IMG/VR virus record: IMGVR_UViG_3300027597_000005
Coordinates: 1-57,932 of that record
Origin: a virus
DNA: 57,932 nt
Strand: one strand, 5' to 3'
Numbering within the stretch: the first letter of the stretch is position 1; every line of letters begins with the position of its first letter. The position numbers and the translations under genes were made by a program. The notes beneath the pieces were generated by a model. It worked only from the letters and a program-made list of their open reading frames with translations. It ran no database searches and was not told where the DNA came from. Of this stretch, positions 50,629 through 57,932 are shown piece by piece.

Positions 50629-50781
50629 TCACCCCTGTAATGCTTTATTTTCTGGCTCGATGAGTTCTGCCATATTTGTTTTTGTTTTTGATGTTTCGTT
50701 CATATTGACGTTGGCGTATACAGTTTCACTTAAAACTGTTTTATTTTCAACCAACTCGATCAAAGGGTTATTGTTTTCCAT
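50629..50781 (-). CDS. Small hypothetical protein in lysis cassette
   Basis: 50 aa from the ATG at 50781 (AGGAAATA upstream), overlapping the holin gene by 14 bp; an ATG one codon earlier is equally possible. Acidic and Asn/Thr-rich, no membrane segment or lipobox, so it does not look like a spanin. Function unknown; position suggests lysis control. Confidence 0.5.
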   Translation of the reverse strand: MENNNPLIELVENKTVLSETVYANVNMNETSKTKTNMAELIEPENKALQG

Positions 50782-51082
50782 CATTATTTCCTGTATCATC
50801 TGTTGTTGTTTCACCATCGGTTTTTTTATTTTCTTTCATTTGTGCAAGTTTTAAACGTTCTTTTTCCACGGAAGCATATGAAACACCAGCCATAGTAGAT
50901 AAAGGTATAGTTAAAGCCCACATAAGGGAATCAGCGACCGTTGTGTAAAATGATGCTACTGTCAAAATCAATACACCTAATGACATAGCAGTTGCGGACA
51001 TGAATAATACTAAACGTTTTGATGAAGAATCACTTGATTCTTTCAAGAAATCCGATAGAACAAAATCTCCTAATTTAAACAT
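50768..51082 (-). CDS. Holin candidate (two-TM)
   Basis: 104 aa. Hydrophobic segments at about 24-45 (LVLFMSATAMSLGVLIL) and 51-70 (SLMWALTIPLSTMAGVSYA), then a highly charged hydrophilic tail rich in Lys, Glu and Asp. Class II-like holin topology, directly before the small gene and the lysozyme on the same strand. T4 holin (gpt) has one TM, so this is not orthologous. GGAGATTATATT ribosome site. Confidence 0.65.
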   Translation of the reverse strand: MFKLGDFVLSDFLKESSDSSSKRLVLFMSATAMSLGVLILTVASFYTTVADSLMWALTIPLSTMAGVSYASVEKERLKLAQMKENKKTDGETTTDDTGNNDGKQ

Positions 51083-51113
51083 AATATAATCTCCAAAAAT
51101 TTATTCAATATGC

Positions 51114-51142
51114 TTGACATTTGAATGGTTTGCTGGTATATT
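51114..51142 (+). promoter_or_regulatory. Sigma70-type promoter
   Basis: Perfect TTGACA (51114-51119), 17-bp spacer, TATATT (51137-51142), 27 bp before the thyX start. Confidence 0.7.
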
Positions 51143-51168
51143 TACAAAAAATAACAAAGGTAACACAA

Positions 51169-52284
51169 ATGACTAATACACTTATCAACAACCTGATTGA
51201 AACCCCCGCATTGAAGACTAACAAAAGTACAGTAACACAAGTAAAAACACCATATAATGACATTTTTATCGTTAATGCAGCACGTGTATCTTTTGATAAA
51301 GAATCTTCGTTTAATGATGACGGGTCGTTGAAAGAAGGCGATCAAAAGCTTTTAAACTATCTCGCATCTCATGGTCACTGGACGCCTTTTTCTCATGTTC
51401 GTGAAACATTTGCATTTGATGAAGATTGGTTTGATATTGACTGGTTCATTCAATCTGTTTCTCAAGAAAACCTCAACAGTATTGTTTTCGCAAAGGCATT
51501 TGTTTATGGGAAGCCTTCGTGGGTAATTCGTCACTCCCTTTATGGTTGGATTCAGTTACTTCAATTGGATGAAACAGAACACTTGTTCCAGCCAGTTGTT
51601 GCACAATTTATCAAAACAATTTTGTCCAGTGTTTACCCCGGCTCTATGAAGGCATACAAGATGTATGAAGAACAAGTAGAGATTGAAGGCCATGACGGCT
51701 TGGTTGAATATATCCCAACCTTGGATATGTTTGAAGAGGCTGATCCTGAGAATGAACCCGGACTTTATAATAAGCCTGTTGTTGAGTTCTATCAGGAAGG
51801 AAAGCGTGAATATTTTATTGACGTAACCATTCGTGAAGATGTTCCGATTTTCGTGGCCCGCCAGAGATTTAAGCACATGGTTGGGTTTACATTCAATGAA
51901 GTAAGTCGTCGTTATGTTGACTATCCACCTACATTCTTTACCCCAGATGTATTGCGTAAACGTGCTGAAAATAAGAAACAAGGTTCTCTTGATGAAGCAT
52001 GTAATGAACATGAAGAAGCATTGGCCGTTTATAATGATGTTCTTGACTTGGTGAATGATGTTTATGCTTCGTTTGTTGAAAAGGATGATGGTGTTTTCAA
52101 AGTTTGTCCTGAACAAGCTCGTGCTTTGCTTCCACAGGCTATGATGACTAGCTATTATGCAACAGGTCATCTTGCAGCTTGGAAGCGTTTGGTTACACAG
52201 CGTCGAGATGACCACGCTCAAAAGGAAATCCGTGATTTTGCTGATGATGTTGGTGTTATCATTACCGATGTTGAAAACGCATGA
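51169..52284 (+). CDS. thyX: Flavin-dependent thymidylate synthase ThyX
   Basis: 371 aa, longer than usual (about 220-270). Start at the ATG 51169 (AAAGGTAACACAA). N-terminal AARVSFDKESSF and ASHGHWTPFSH; then an insertion of about 130 residues (84-215) before VPIFVARQRFKHMVGFTFNE and SRRY, the dUMP/FAD region where the usual RHR of RHRx7S reads KHM. C-terminal RALLPQAMMTSYYATGH and HAQKEIRDFA are standard. Makes dTMP from dUMP with methylene-tetrahydrofolate, independent of ThyA. Its own early promoter lies upstream. Confidence 0.88.
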   Translation: MTNTLINNLIETPALKTNKSTVTQVKTPYNDIFIVNAARVSFDKESSFNDDGSLKEGDQKLLNYLASHGHWTPFSHVRETFAFDEDWFDIDWFIQSVSQENLNSIVFAKAFVYGKPSWVIRHSLYGWIQLLQLDETEHLFQPVVAQFIKTILSSVYPGSMKAYKMYEEQVEIEGHDGLVEYIPTLDMFEEADPENEPGLYNKPVVEFYQEGKREYFIDVTIREDVPIFVARQRFKHMVGFTFNEVSRRYVDYPPTFFTPDVLRKRAENKKQGSLDEACNEHEEALAVYNDVLDLVNDVYASFVEKDDGVFKVCPEQARALLPQAMMTSYYATGHLAAWKRLVTQRRDDHAQKEIRDFADDVGVIITDVENA

Positions 52285-53006
52285 TACGCCCATCATTCAA
52301 ACCGATTGTGCCAGATAAGGAGTTTACTCATCTTAAACTCCCTATTGACATAGAACCTGCTGTTCGTTCAGAGTTGAATGGTAGGCGTGTTTATATTGTC
52401 GATGGTGACACTTCTAATCCACTTTTCTCTGTCACTACTGTTTTAGGTGAACGAGAAAAGGATTGGGTTGAGAATTGGAAGCGTGAGGTTGGTGAGGAAT
52501 TTGCAAAGAAAGTCTCAACACAGGCATCTAACATAGGTACATGCATTCACTCTTTATGTGAATCATATTTGTCGAATATTGACATATCGGATAGTGTTCG
52601 CAATAACGTTATATTGTATCATCGTTTCAAAAAGTTGTCGAAAACACTTAACAAAATAGACAATATATATTGTTTAGAGACACCATTGTACTCTAAACGT
52701 TTGAAATTGGCCGGTACTGTTGACTGCATAGCAGAATACGATGGCGTCCCTTCCGTAATAGATTTTAAAACTTCAAACAAACCAAAGCAGTTTGAAGAAA
52801 TACCACATTACTTTGCACAAGCAACTGCTTATGCGGTTATGTTTTACGAAATGTATGGTATTAAAATAAAACAGGTAGTAATCATGATTTCAATTGATAG
52901 TGATGAAACTTTTGTATATGTTTCTAATATAAGTAAACATATAGATTATTTGATAGAATCAATTAAAATATTCAACAAGACAATGGAAGACAAAAATGGA
53001 AACTAA
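52281..53006 (+). CDS. PD-(D/E)XK nuclease, RecB/exonuclease type
   Basis: 241 aa, coupled to thyX by ATGA. Catalytic core: GTCIHSLCE (H90), E133 in CLETPLYS, D148 in AGTVDCIAEYDG and D161-F-K163 in SVIDFKTSNK, then a Q in YFAQATAYAVMF. This is the H-D-DxK-Q pattern of RecB-family exonucleases. Possible roles are host-DNA degradation or end processing in recombination. An independent Cas4-like role is not supported (no Cys cluster). Confidence 0.85.
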   Translation: MIRPSFKPIVPDKEFTHLKLPIDIEPAVRSELNGRRVYIVDGDTSNPLFSVTTVLGEREKDWVENWKREVGEEFAKKVSTQASNIGTCIHSLCESYLSNIDISDSVRNNVILYHRFKKLSKTLNKIDNIYCLETPLYSKRLKLAGTVDCIAEYDGVPSVIDFKTSNKPKQFEEIPHYFAQATAYAVMFYEMYGIKIKQVVIMISIDSDETFVYVSNISKHIDYLIESIKIFNKTMEDKNGN

Positions 53007-53247
53007 AGCGTTAACACATATAGAAGGTAAGTTTATTTCTGGTCATTACAGTAGTTCAACGAGCGCAACAATAACGGTTGCCGATTTGAACGATTCCAAT
53101 GTAATTTACAAGTGTAACATTAATAAACAAAGAACTCCTGAATTGTACGAAAAATTGATTAATGTGCAAAATGGTTCTATATTATCTTTGAATGGCGCTC
53201 GTGTTAAAAACCAAGTTACTGGTGAATATCAGTACATTATAAAATAA
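52996..53247 (+). CDS. Hypothetical small beta protein
   Basis: 83 aa overlapping the nuclease gene by 11 bp. Beta-rich with a Ser/Thr run HYSSSTSATITVADL and a C-terminal barrel-like QNGSILSLNGARVKNQVTGEYQY; possibly an OB-type fold. No clear function. Confidence 0.55.
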   Translation: METKALTHIEGKFISGHYSSSTSATITVADLNDSNVIYKCNINKQRTPELYEKLINVQNGSILSLNGARVKNQVTGEYQYIIK

Positions 53248-53256
53248 AGGATTATT

Positions 53257-53829
53257 ATGGCTTTAAAAGATAAACTAAAAGGCATAAAATATTTACGTTG
53301 GGTAAAATCAACCGATGATTCTTTTTCATTTAGACCACAAGAAATTTATCCCTTGATTCGTGTTGAAGGAGATAACGATCTTGTGGTTAAAGATGAATCA
53401 GAAGAAGAAATATATGTTGAACAAGAAGATTTACAATTCTTTGTTCCAGTTACAGACGAAGAATATCGTGACTCTCGAAGACAAGTTCATAGTCGCCCTC
53501 CTATCACTGGAATGGTATCAGCACAAACAGCGATACCATCTAATGTGGTAACAAGTGGGCCTAGTGTTGTTACCATAGAGATTGATCAATTTCCCCATTG
53601 GGCACAATATATTACAATAAGTAATGAAGGAATATTTGCAACGTCAGATTCTATAGATGAAGTATCCAAGATGAAAGAAAAGGTATCTTTAACTTCGCCT
53701 ATTGTTTTGAAAATACCAAAACGTAAAGTTCCTTTAGAAACACTTGCCATGTGGTTTAAGGAAGGTAAGATTACGTATGAAGAGTTTGAAAAGGAAATGA
53801 AATCTACGTTCGGGGGGCTTTCTATATGA
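53257..53829 (+). CDS. Hypothetical protein
   Basis: 190 aa; AAAGGATTATT ribosome site. N-terminal acidic-basic beta segment (RWVKSTDDSFSFRPQ), central Pro/Val linker, C-terminal helix GKITYEEFEKEMKSTF, which resembles a SHOCT-like short helix. No definite family. Confidence 0.6.
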   Translation: MALKDKLKGIKYLRWVKSTDDSFSFRPQEIYPLIRVEGDNDLVVKDESEEEIYVEQEDLQFFVPVTDEEYRDSRRQVHSRPPITGMVSAQTAIPSNVVTSGPSVVTIEIDQFPHWAQYITISNEGIFATSDSIDEVSKMKEKVSLTSPIVLKIPKRKVPLETLAMWFKEGKITYEEFEKEMKSTFGGLSI

Positions 53830-54104
53830 CTCCTATAAATGGAAATGTAATAGTTAAGTGGATTGATAACAAAAATGGGGATTTAGTAACAGTTCTTGTT
53901 ATTGAAGAGGGTAACTGTCCTCTACATGATTTTGGTATAACGTATAATACCCACAAAGACGAATATTTTTTGGTTAATCCAACAGATATAAAGTATATCA
54001 ATCGTAATGAATATATTGGTGTTATTAAAACATCAAGTTTAAGAGTAAATTTAGGAAAGGATTATGGAATTAATATCGAAAAACAAGACGTTAGTGGCAG
54101 TTAA
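53826..54104 (+). CDS. Hypothetical small beta protein
   Basis: 92 aa, ATGA-coupled. Begins MTPINGNVIVKWIDNKNGD, beta-rich, with NCPLHDFGITY. The region GNVIVKW is weakly like the first strand of GroES-type barrels, but nothing else supports this. Overlaps the GroES-like gene by 41 bp. Confidence 0.55.
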   Translation: MTPINGNVIVKWIDNKNGDLVTVLVIEEGNCPLHDFGITYNTHKDEYFLVNPTDIKYINRNEYIGVIKTSSLRVNLGKDYGINIEKQDVSGS

Positions 54105-54321
54105 AATTGAGGTTGAGGCTAAGAGCAAGTCTGGGTTGTATCTAGGCAGTGCCGATGAAAGTCCACCTTTGTTTAAAGTAGTTAGTGCAAATGAATCCTA
54201 TAAGGACATTTATGAAGGGGATAAATTATTGATTTCAACATCACCCCCAAAGGCTAAGTTTGATGGTGTTGAGTATTACTTTATCAACTACGAATCAATA
54301 TTAGCGGTATACCGTGATTGA
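54064..54321 (+). CDS. GroES-like co-chaperonin (gp31-like function)
   Basis: 85 aa; GGAAAGGATT ribosome site. Aligns to GroES over its length: TLVAVKIEVEAKSKSGLYLG matches the GroES VKRKEVETKSAGGIVL region containing the GroEL-binding mobile loop, followed by PLFKVVSANE (GEVLAVG), YEGDKLLIS (VGDIVIF) and the C-terminal YYFINYESILAVYRD (LIMSESDILAIVEA). T4 gp31 is such a replacement lid needed to fold gp23. The roof loop is shortened. Function as GroEL partner is inference. Confidence 0.75.
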   Translation: MELISKNKTLVAVKIEVEAKSKSGLYLGSADESPPLFKVVSANESYKDIYEGDKLLISTSPPKAKFDGVEYYFINYESILAVYRD

Positions 54322-54362
54322 CAAAATAACTCCGAAAATGCTATACTAGTGTTTTCGGAGTT
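54318..54362 (+). promoter_or_regulatory. Promoter nested in a terminator-like hairpin
   Basis: TTGACA (54318-54323) and TATACT (54342-54347), 18-bp spacer. AACTCCGAAAA (54328-54338) and TTTTCGGAGTT (54352-54362) form an 11-bp stem followed by more Ts, so the element could end upstream transcription and start denV transcription. Confidence 0.6.
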
Positions 54363-54367
54363 TTTGT

Positions 54368-54766
54368 ATGACAAGAATTAATGTCCTTCCACCATCTGAA
54401 CTAACCCGTGAACATTTGATTGCAGAATATAGGGAAATTGTTCGTATATTTGCTTTAGTACGATCTGCACAATCTAAAGGAATAAACAAGTTTAACTTCC
54501 ATAAAAAATATAAACAGCCTAGTGAATATACACTAGGAACTGGTCATGTTTTATTTTTCTACAACAAATTGAAGTATATCTTGGAGAGATATCATTTGCT
54601 TATAGATGATATGATTCGACGACATTATACGCCTAATCCGATACCAGATGAAGACTTGTGTTTAGATATACATCAGGATTGGTTTGGTGATTATGTGCCG
54701 ACTGAAAATGCAATGATAATAAATCGTGAAAGAATACAAAAACGTTTAAGTGGGGATAAAACATGA
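54368..54766 (+). CDS. denV: DenV pyrimidine-dimer DNA glycosylase/AP lyase
   Basis: 132 aa (T4 138 aa). Starts MTRINVLPPSELTREHLIAE, YREIVRIF and continues with LGTGHVLFFYNKLKYILER, very close to T4 endonuclease V. Catalytic T2 (nucleophile amine after Met removal) and E23 are conserved. It cuts thymine dimers, giving the phage light resistance. Followed by an ATGA-coupled gene. Confidence 0.95.
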   Translation: MTRINVLPPSELTREHLIAEYREIVRIFALVRSAQSKGINKFNFHKKYKQPSEYTLGTGHVLFFYNKLKYILERYHLLIDDMIRRHYTPNPIPDEDLCLDIHQDWFGDYVPTENAMIINRERIQKRLSGDKT

Positions 54767-54981
54767 ACGCTCTTAATGAAATTAGTGAAGAATTGGAGAC
54801 TGCACCTAAAAACTTTTCTGGCACTGTTACTGCAAAAGACGGTTCATGGGCATTGGTAGTAAAGGGTGAAATTATTAGTTATCATCCCTATATTCCCTTA
54901 ATGGTGTTTTCTACATCGACCCACGAGGTATCTTATCATTCACCATTGCCACCAAAGGGATATTATGACAGTAATATGTAA
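54763..54981 (+). CDS. Hypothetical small protein
   Basis: 72 aa, ATGA-coupled to denV. Contains FSGTVTAKDGSWALVVKGE, beta-like, no recognised domain. Overlaps the next gene by 17 bp. Confidence 0.6.
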   Translation: MNALNEISEELETAPKNFSGTVTAKDGSWALVVKGEIISYHPYIPLMVFSTSTHEVSYHSPLPPKGYYDSNM

Positions 54982-55345
54982 TTATTGTGGTAAGCCAGCA
55001 GAATATATTGGTGGCTCTGACTTATATCCACATAGACCTGATTTGTTTTCAAAACGTTTTTGGCGTTGTTATGATTGTGATGCCTATGTTGGTTGTATTG
55101 GTGGAACGAATAAACCTCATGGTATTCTTGCCAATAAATCTTTACGTTCTAAACGTATGCAAGCTCATTCCAGATTTGACATGTTGTGGAAAAATGGTAT
55201 AATGTCACGATCAGATGCATATGCATGGCTTTCTAATAAATTGGGAATACCAAAGGATGAATGTCATATTGGTCAATTTGATTCTTTGATGTGTAACAAA
55301 GTCATAAAGGTGATGGATTCTTATGCAATATCCCAGAGGGTATAA
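54965..55345 (+). CDS. DUF3268-like zinc-finger protein
   Basis: 126 aa. Two CxxC pairs, CNYCGKPAEYIGGSDLYPHR and CYDCDAYVGC, followed by GTNKPHGILANKSLRSKRM, AHSRFDMLW and a CHIG motif. This is the DUF3268 pattern, a zinc-finger domain found in phages and mobile elements. Nucleic-acid binding is likely; exact role unknown. Confidence 0.75.
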   Translation: MTVICNYCGKPAEYIGGSDLYPHRPDLFSKRFWRCYDCDAYVGCIGGTNKPHGILANKSLRSKRMQAHSRFDMLWKNGIMSRSDAYAWLSNKLGIPKDECHIGQFDSLMCNKVIKVMDSYAISQRV

Positions 55346-55745
55346 AACATGTAACAAGTGTGGTACAACGTATCTCCATTGGGTATCAGTTGGCGGATAT
55401 TGGCGCTTGTCTAATGATCCTCGTGGCACGGATTTGCATCGTTGTCCTTCTAAGAATAAAGAAAAGGTTGAAAAGGCCAAAAAAGAGAAGGAACAAGACG
55501 ACAAGTTAAAGATTGGGCAACGTATACAAATCATATACGATAAATGTGGTGCAAAAGGTAAGTTTGGGCGTATAATATCTGTCGATAACACCGATAGTTG
55601 GGCTTCCGATTGGTATGGTATAGAACTGGATGACATGTTTGATTTAGGTCATAGTTGTTTGGGGTTATGCTCTTTTGGTCGTGGATATTACGTCCATATT
55701 ACATCAGTGAAGACTGCTGATAATACTTTAGATTTAGGTGAGTAA
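55323..55745 (+). CDS. Zinc-ribbon and SH3-like small protein
   Basis: 140 aa. N-terminal CNKCGTTYLHWVSVGGYWRL and HRC form a zinc ribbon; a Lys/Glu helix; then KIGQRIQIIYDKCGAKGKFG and WYGIELDD, resembling a KOW/SH3-type beta barrel. Function unknown. Overlaps the previous gene by 23 bp. Confidence 0.6.
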   Translation: MQYPRGYKTCNKCGTTYLHWVSVGGYWRLSNDPRGTDLHRCPSKNKEKVEKAKKEKEQDDKLKIGQRIQIIYDKCGAKGKFGRIISVDNTDSWASDWYGIELDDMFDLGHSCLGLCSFGRGYYVHITSVKTADNTLDLGE

Positions 55746-55886
55746 ATGAATAGCATGATGGTATTTTGTTTTGTGTTGAAATATGGTGTTTGTGCTGATA
55801 ATAAACCTGTAGAGAAACCAAAACAAACTGTAACTGTAACTGCACCAAAACAGGGTGCTAATGAAAAGAAGGTAGTACGTAAATGA
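55746..55886 (+). CDS. Small exported peptide
   Basis: 46 aa; TTAGGTGAGTAA ribosome site. A short hydrophobic start (MVFCFVLKYGVCA) resembles a signal sequence, followed by a Lys/Pro/Thr-rich mature part. ATGA overlap with the lipoprotein gene. Possibly works with it; no family. Confidence 0.5.
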   Translation: MNSMMVFCFVLKYGVCADNKPVEKPKQTVTVTAPKQGANEKKVVRK

Positions 55887-56251
55887 AGCGTTTTATGATT
55901 ATTGCAATGGCTTTTGGTCTTTCAGCATGTGCCCCTGATACCCCTATCAACCAGCGCCAAGCCTCTGAGTCACAATTTCAGAATATTAAGGGGTTGACTG
56001 ATTGTATGCTTTATGACATTCAGGACTCAAATGTTTTGATCGTGCGTTGCCCAAATTCTACAACTACTACATCTTATGATGAAAGTTGCGGGAAGAATTG
56101 TCGTCGTCAAATCACTAATGTTGTCACCGATGGCGCACCATCTAGTGAACCACAAGTATGTGATACGACGAAAATTTACACACAGGCGCAAGCTGACGCA
56201 ATGTGTCTTGATAAGGTTTCCAAAAGTATGGGTTTTAAACCAACCGAGTAA
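55883..56251 (+). CDS. Putative lipoprotein
   Basis: 122 aa. Signal peptide MKRFMIIAMAFGLSAC with lipobox LSAC, so the mature protein would start at C16 and be lipidated. Contains six further Cys (CMLYD, VRCP, SCGKNCRRQ, VCD, MCLD), likely disulphides in the periplasm. Could be a superinfection-exclusion or outer-membrane protein, judged only from export signals. Confidence 0.7.
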   Translation: MKRFMIIAMAFGLSACAPDTPINQRQASESQFQNIKGLTDCMLYDIQDSNVLIVRCPNSTTTTSYDESCGKNCRRQITNVVTDGAPSSEPQVCDTTKIYTQAQADAMCLDKVSKSMGFKPTE

Positions 56252-56255
56252 TATC

Positions 56256-57929
56256 ATGGATAATGTGACGAAATACTTTAGAACACATCACCTACCTTGG
56301 TCAGAAGCCGTGGCAGATGATGACGTTGTTGCTAAATCACCATTTACCGAAGTGGATGAAGTCGTCGTCACTATTAAGATGGATGGTGAATGTTTTATTT
56401 CAAAAACTCCTATTTTAATGTATGACGGCACAAAAAAGTTTATATCTTCAATAAAAATTGGTGATATTGTTGCTGGTGAATGTAACGGGGAAATTATACC
56501 ATCATTTGTTACTAAAACTTTTTTTAATGGAAATACTAATGATTGGTGCAGAGTGTGTTTTGAAGACTTATCTGGTAAAAAATACAAAACATTAATTTGC
56601 ACATCAACCCATAATTTTTTTGTTGATGGTGTATATAAACCAATACATGAGGTTAGTATCGGTAATGTTTTAAAACATTTGAAAAATAATAGAGTATGTC
56701 ATGACATACAAAAACAAATAATATTGGGTAAGTTATTAGGCGATGGTTCTTTTGGAAAATATGGAACTATGCAGTACACCCATAAGTTAGAACATATTGA
56801 GTATTCTAATTACATAAACACTATTTTGGGTGATGTTTACTCTGGGTCATGTATTGATAAAAATTATAATAGTTATAGTAAAAAAGAAAAATATAAGTCA
56901 TGGACTAAAAGTTGCAACACTATTTCTTTGCTTAAACAGTTAATGATAAAAAATAATAAAAAGATATTTCCTAAAGAGTTAATTGAAGAAATATCACCAT
57001 TATCATTGGCTATACTTTATATGGATGATGGAAATATTAGTTATAACAAGCTACCAATTATGCATATATCAACATGTGGTTTTGATTTGGAGTCATGTGA
57101 GAACATCCGTAAAGTTTTTGACATATATGGTATAAAAACAACGTTAACCAATAGTGATGGATATTTTTATATCCATATTTCGGCACATTCAGTTAATGAT
57201 TTTTGTGAGTTGATATGCAAATATATACCCCCTGTTATGCAGTATAAATTACCGGATTTATTTAAAAATAAATTCGAATTATTAGATGTAAATTATAAAT
57301 CTTTTAATGAACAAGAATTAAAAGATGTTAGAGTTAAAAGTATTGATTTTATAAGTGGTTCAAGATATACTGGAAAATATGACATCGAGACAACCACTCA
57401 TAATTATTTTGCCAATGGTGTTTTGGTTCATAATTGTACTTCTTTATACCCTTCTGGTCGTTGTCATGCGAGAAGTATTGATAGTGGTAATCACCCTTCC
57501 CGTGATTTTGTGAAAGCCTATTGGCGTGACCGTGCCCACTTACTACCTCATGGGTGGCGTGTGTGTGGTGAAAACCTATACGCCAAACATAGTATTCATT
57601 ATGAAGACTTGAAGGCATATTTGTATGTTTTTTCAATATGGAATGAACATAATATGTGTCTTTCGTGGGATGAAACGGTTGAGTGGGTAGAAATGCTAGA
57701 ATTGGTTCCGGTTGAAGTCATATATCGTGGATTATATGATGAAACTGAAATTAAGAAGGCTTTCCTACCACATAAGGAAAGACATGAAGGGTATGTGGTG
57801 CGTAATGCCAATTCATTTCATTACAGTGATGCTTCGAAAAACTTGGCCAAGTATGTTCGTAAGAACCATGTTCAGACGAATGAACATTGGATGTTCCAAG
57901 AAATAGTTCCAAATAAAATAATAAATTAA
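56256..57929 (+). CDS. RNA ligase interrupted by an intein
   Basis: 557 aa precursor from the ATG at 56256; an upstream open frame from 56076 overlaps the lipoprotein and is rejected. Nucleotidyltransferase motif I is KMDGE at residues 41-45 (catalytic Lys), immediately followed by the intein (46-393). The C-extein (394-557) carries CTSLYPSGRCHARS, a motif IIIa-like YLYVFSIW, motif IV HEGYVVRNAN and motif V KYVRKNH. The spliced product would be about 209 aa, a compact RNA ligase of the kind phages use to repair nicked tRNA. The precursor should be inactive until splicing. Confidence 0.85.
   Translation: MDNVTKYFRTHHLPWSEAVADDDVVAKSPFTEVDEVVVTIKMDGECFISKTPILMYDGTKKFISSIKIGDIVAGECNGEIIPSFVTKTFFNGNTNDWCRVCFEDLSGKKYKTLICTSTHNFFVDGVYKPIHEVSIGNVLKHLKNNRVCHDIQKQIILGKLLGDGSFGKYGTMQYTHKLEHIEYSNYINTILGDVYSGSCIDKNYNSYSKKEKYKSWTKSCNTISLLKQLMIKNNKKIFPKELIEEISPLSLAILYMDDGNISYNKLPIMHISTCGFDLESCENIRKVFDIYGIKTTLTNSDGYFYIHISAHSVNDFCELICKYIPPVMQYKLPDLFKNKFELLDVNYKSFNEQELKDVRVKSIDFISGSRYTGKYDIETTTHNYFANGVLVHNCTSLYPSGRCHARSIDSGNHPSRDFVKAYWRDRAHLLPHGWRVCGENLYAKHSIHYEDLKAYLYVFSIWNEHNMCLSWDETVEWVEMLELVPVEVIYRGLYDETEIKKAFLPHKERHEGYVVRNANSFHYSDASKNLAKYVRKNHVQTNEHWMFQEIVPNKIIN
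56391..57434 (+). other. LAGLIDADG intein in RNA ligase active site
   Basis: 348 codons. Begins with Cys (block A CFISKTPILMYDG), block B TSTHNFFVDG, dodecapeptides ILGKLLGDGSF and LAILYMDDGNIS (LAGLIDADG homing endonuclease), block F KYDIETTTHNYFANG, ends VLVHN before +1 Cys. All splice residues are present. It is AT-rich like its flanks. Confidence 0.9.
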
Positions 57930-57932
57930 TCA

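Noticed and set aside
56076-56255. Upstream extension of the RNA ligase frame
   Set aside because: It lies within the lipoprotein gene in another frame and adds no ligase-like sequence.
1-57932. tRNA genes
   Set aside because: No cloverleaf with intact T-loop (GTTC) and acceptor pairing was noticed; a dedicated tRNA search would be decisive.

Overview
The window is a contiguous piece of a T4-like tailed phage (myovirus-type Caudoviricetes) with an AT-rich genome. Recognisable T4 orthologues are UvsY, UvsW, a RuvC-type resolvase, PhoH, the head module (gp20, 67, 68, 21, 22, 23), the tail tube gp19, the large terminase gp17, baseplate gp8, topoisomerase subunits gp39 and gp52, a T4-type lysozyme and DenV. 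Genes are packed in overlapping or ATGA-coupled strings with strong Shine-Dalgarno sites. I see no rRNA, tRNA, IS element or CRISPR array. The host cannot be named from this sequence.

Layout. 1-1278 (-): 5' part of a beta-propeller-like protein. 1319-5000 (+): tube-like protein, UvsY and small genes. 5004-7416 (-): RuvC, a zinc ribbon, PhoH. 7521-9420 (+): UvsW and a frameshifted gene. 9434-20084 (-): accessory virion candidates, then gp23, 22, 21, 68, 67, two small genes, portal gp20, an acidic protein and tube gp19. 20153-21165 (+): two genes including a ferritin-like hydrolase, lying where gene 18 (sheath) would be expected. 21166-32942 (-): GNAT, terminase gp17, two head-protein candidates, a 1919-aa DUF4815-type protein, gp8 and a P-loop ATPase. 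32943-33921: an almost gene-free divergent hub with a 28-bp inverted repeat and many small hairpin motifs. 33922-50065 (+): RlpA-like protein, PAAR-peptidase fusion, ParB-like, metallophosphoesterase, AAA+, methyltransferase, HNH, ADP-ribosylglycohydrolase, topoisomerase, MazG-like and unknown genes. 50077-51082 (-): lysozyme and holin candidate. 51169-57929 (+): ThyX, PD-(D/E)XK nuclease, a GroES-like protein, DenV, zinc-binding proteins, a lipoprotein and an RNA ligase interrupted by an intein.

Regulation visible in the sequence: host-type -35/-10 promoters with 17-18 bp spacers precede several + strand genes and the - strand ATPase. T4-type late promoters (TATAAATA) precede structural genes on the - strand. 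Hairpin terminators close most units.

Most interesting items: a LAGLIDADG intein inserted immediately after the catalytic KMDGE motif of an RNA ligase; a group of proteins (including a GNAT acetyltransferase) whose N-termini look like T4 capsid-targeting sequences followed by gp21-type cleavage sites, suggesting enzymes packaged in the head; the structured 33-kb divergence region; a GroES-like co-chaperonin; a phage ADP-ribosylglycohydrolase; and the frameshifted gene behind uvsW.
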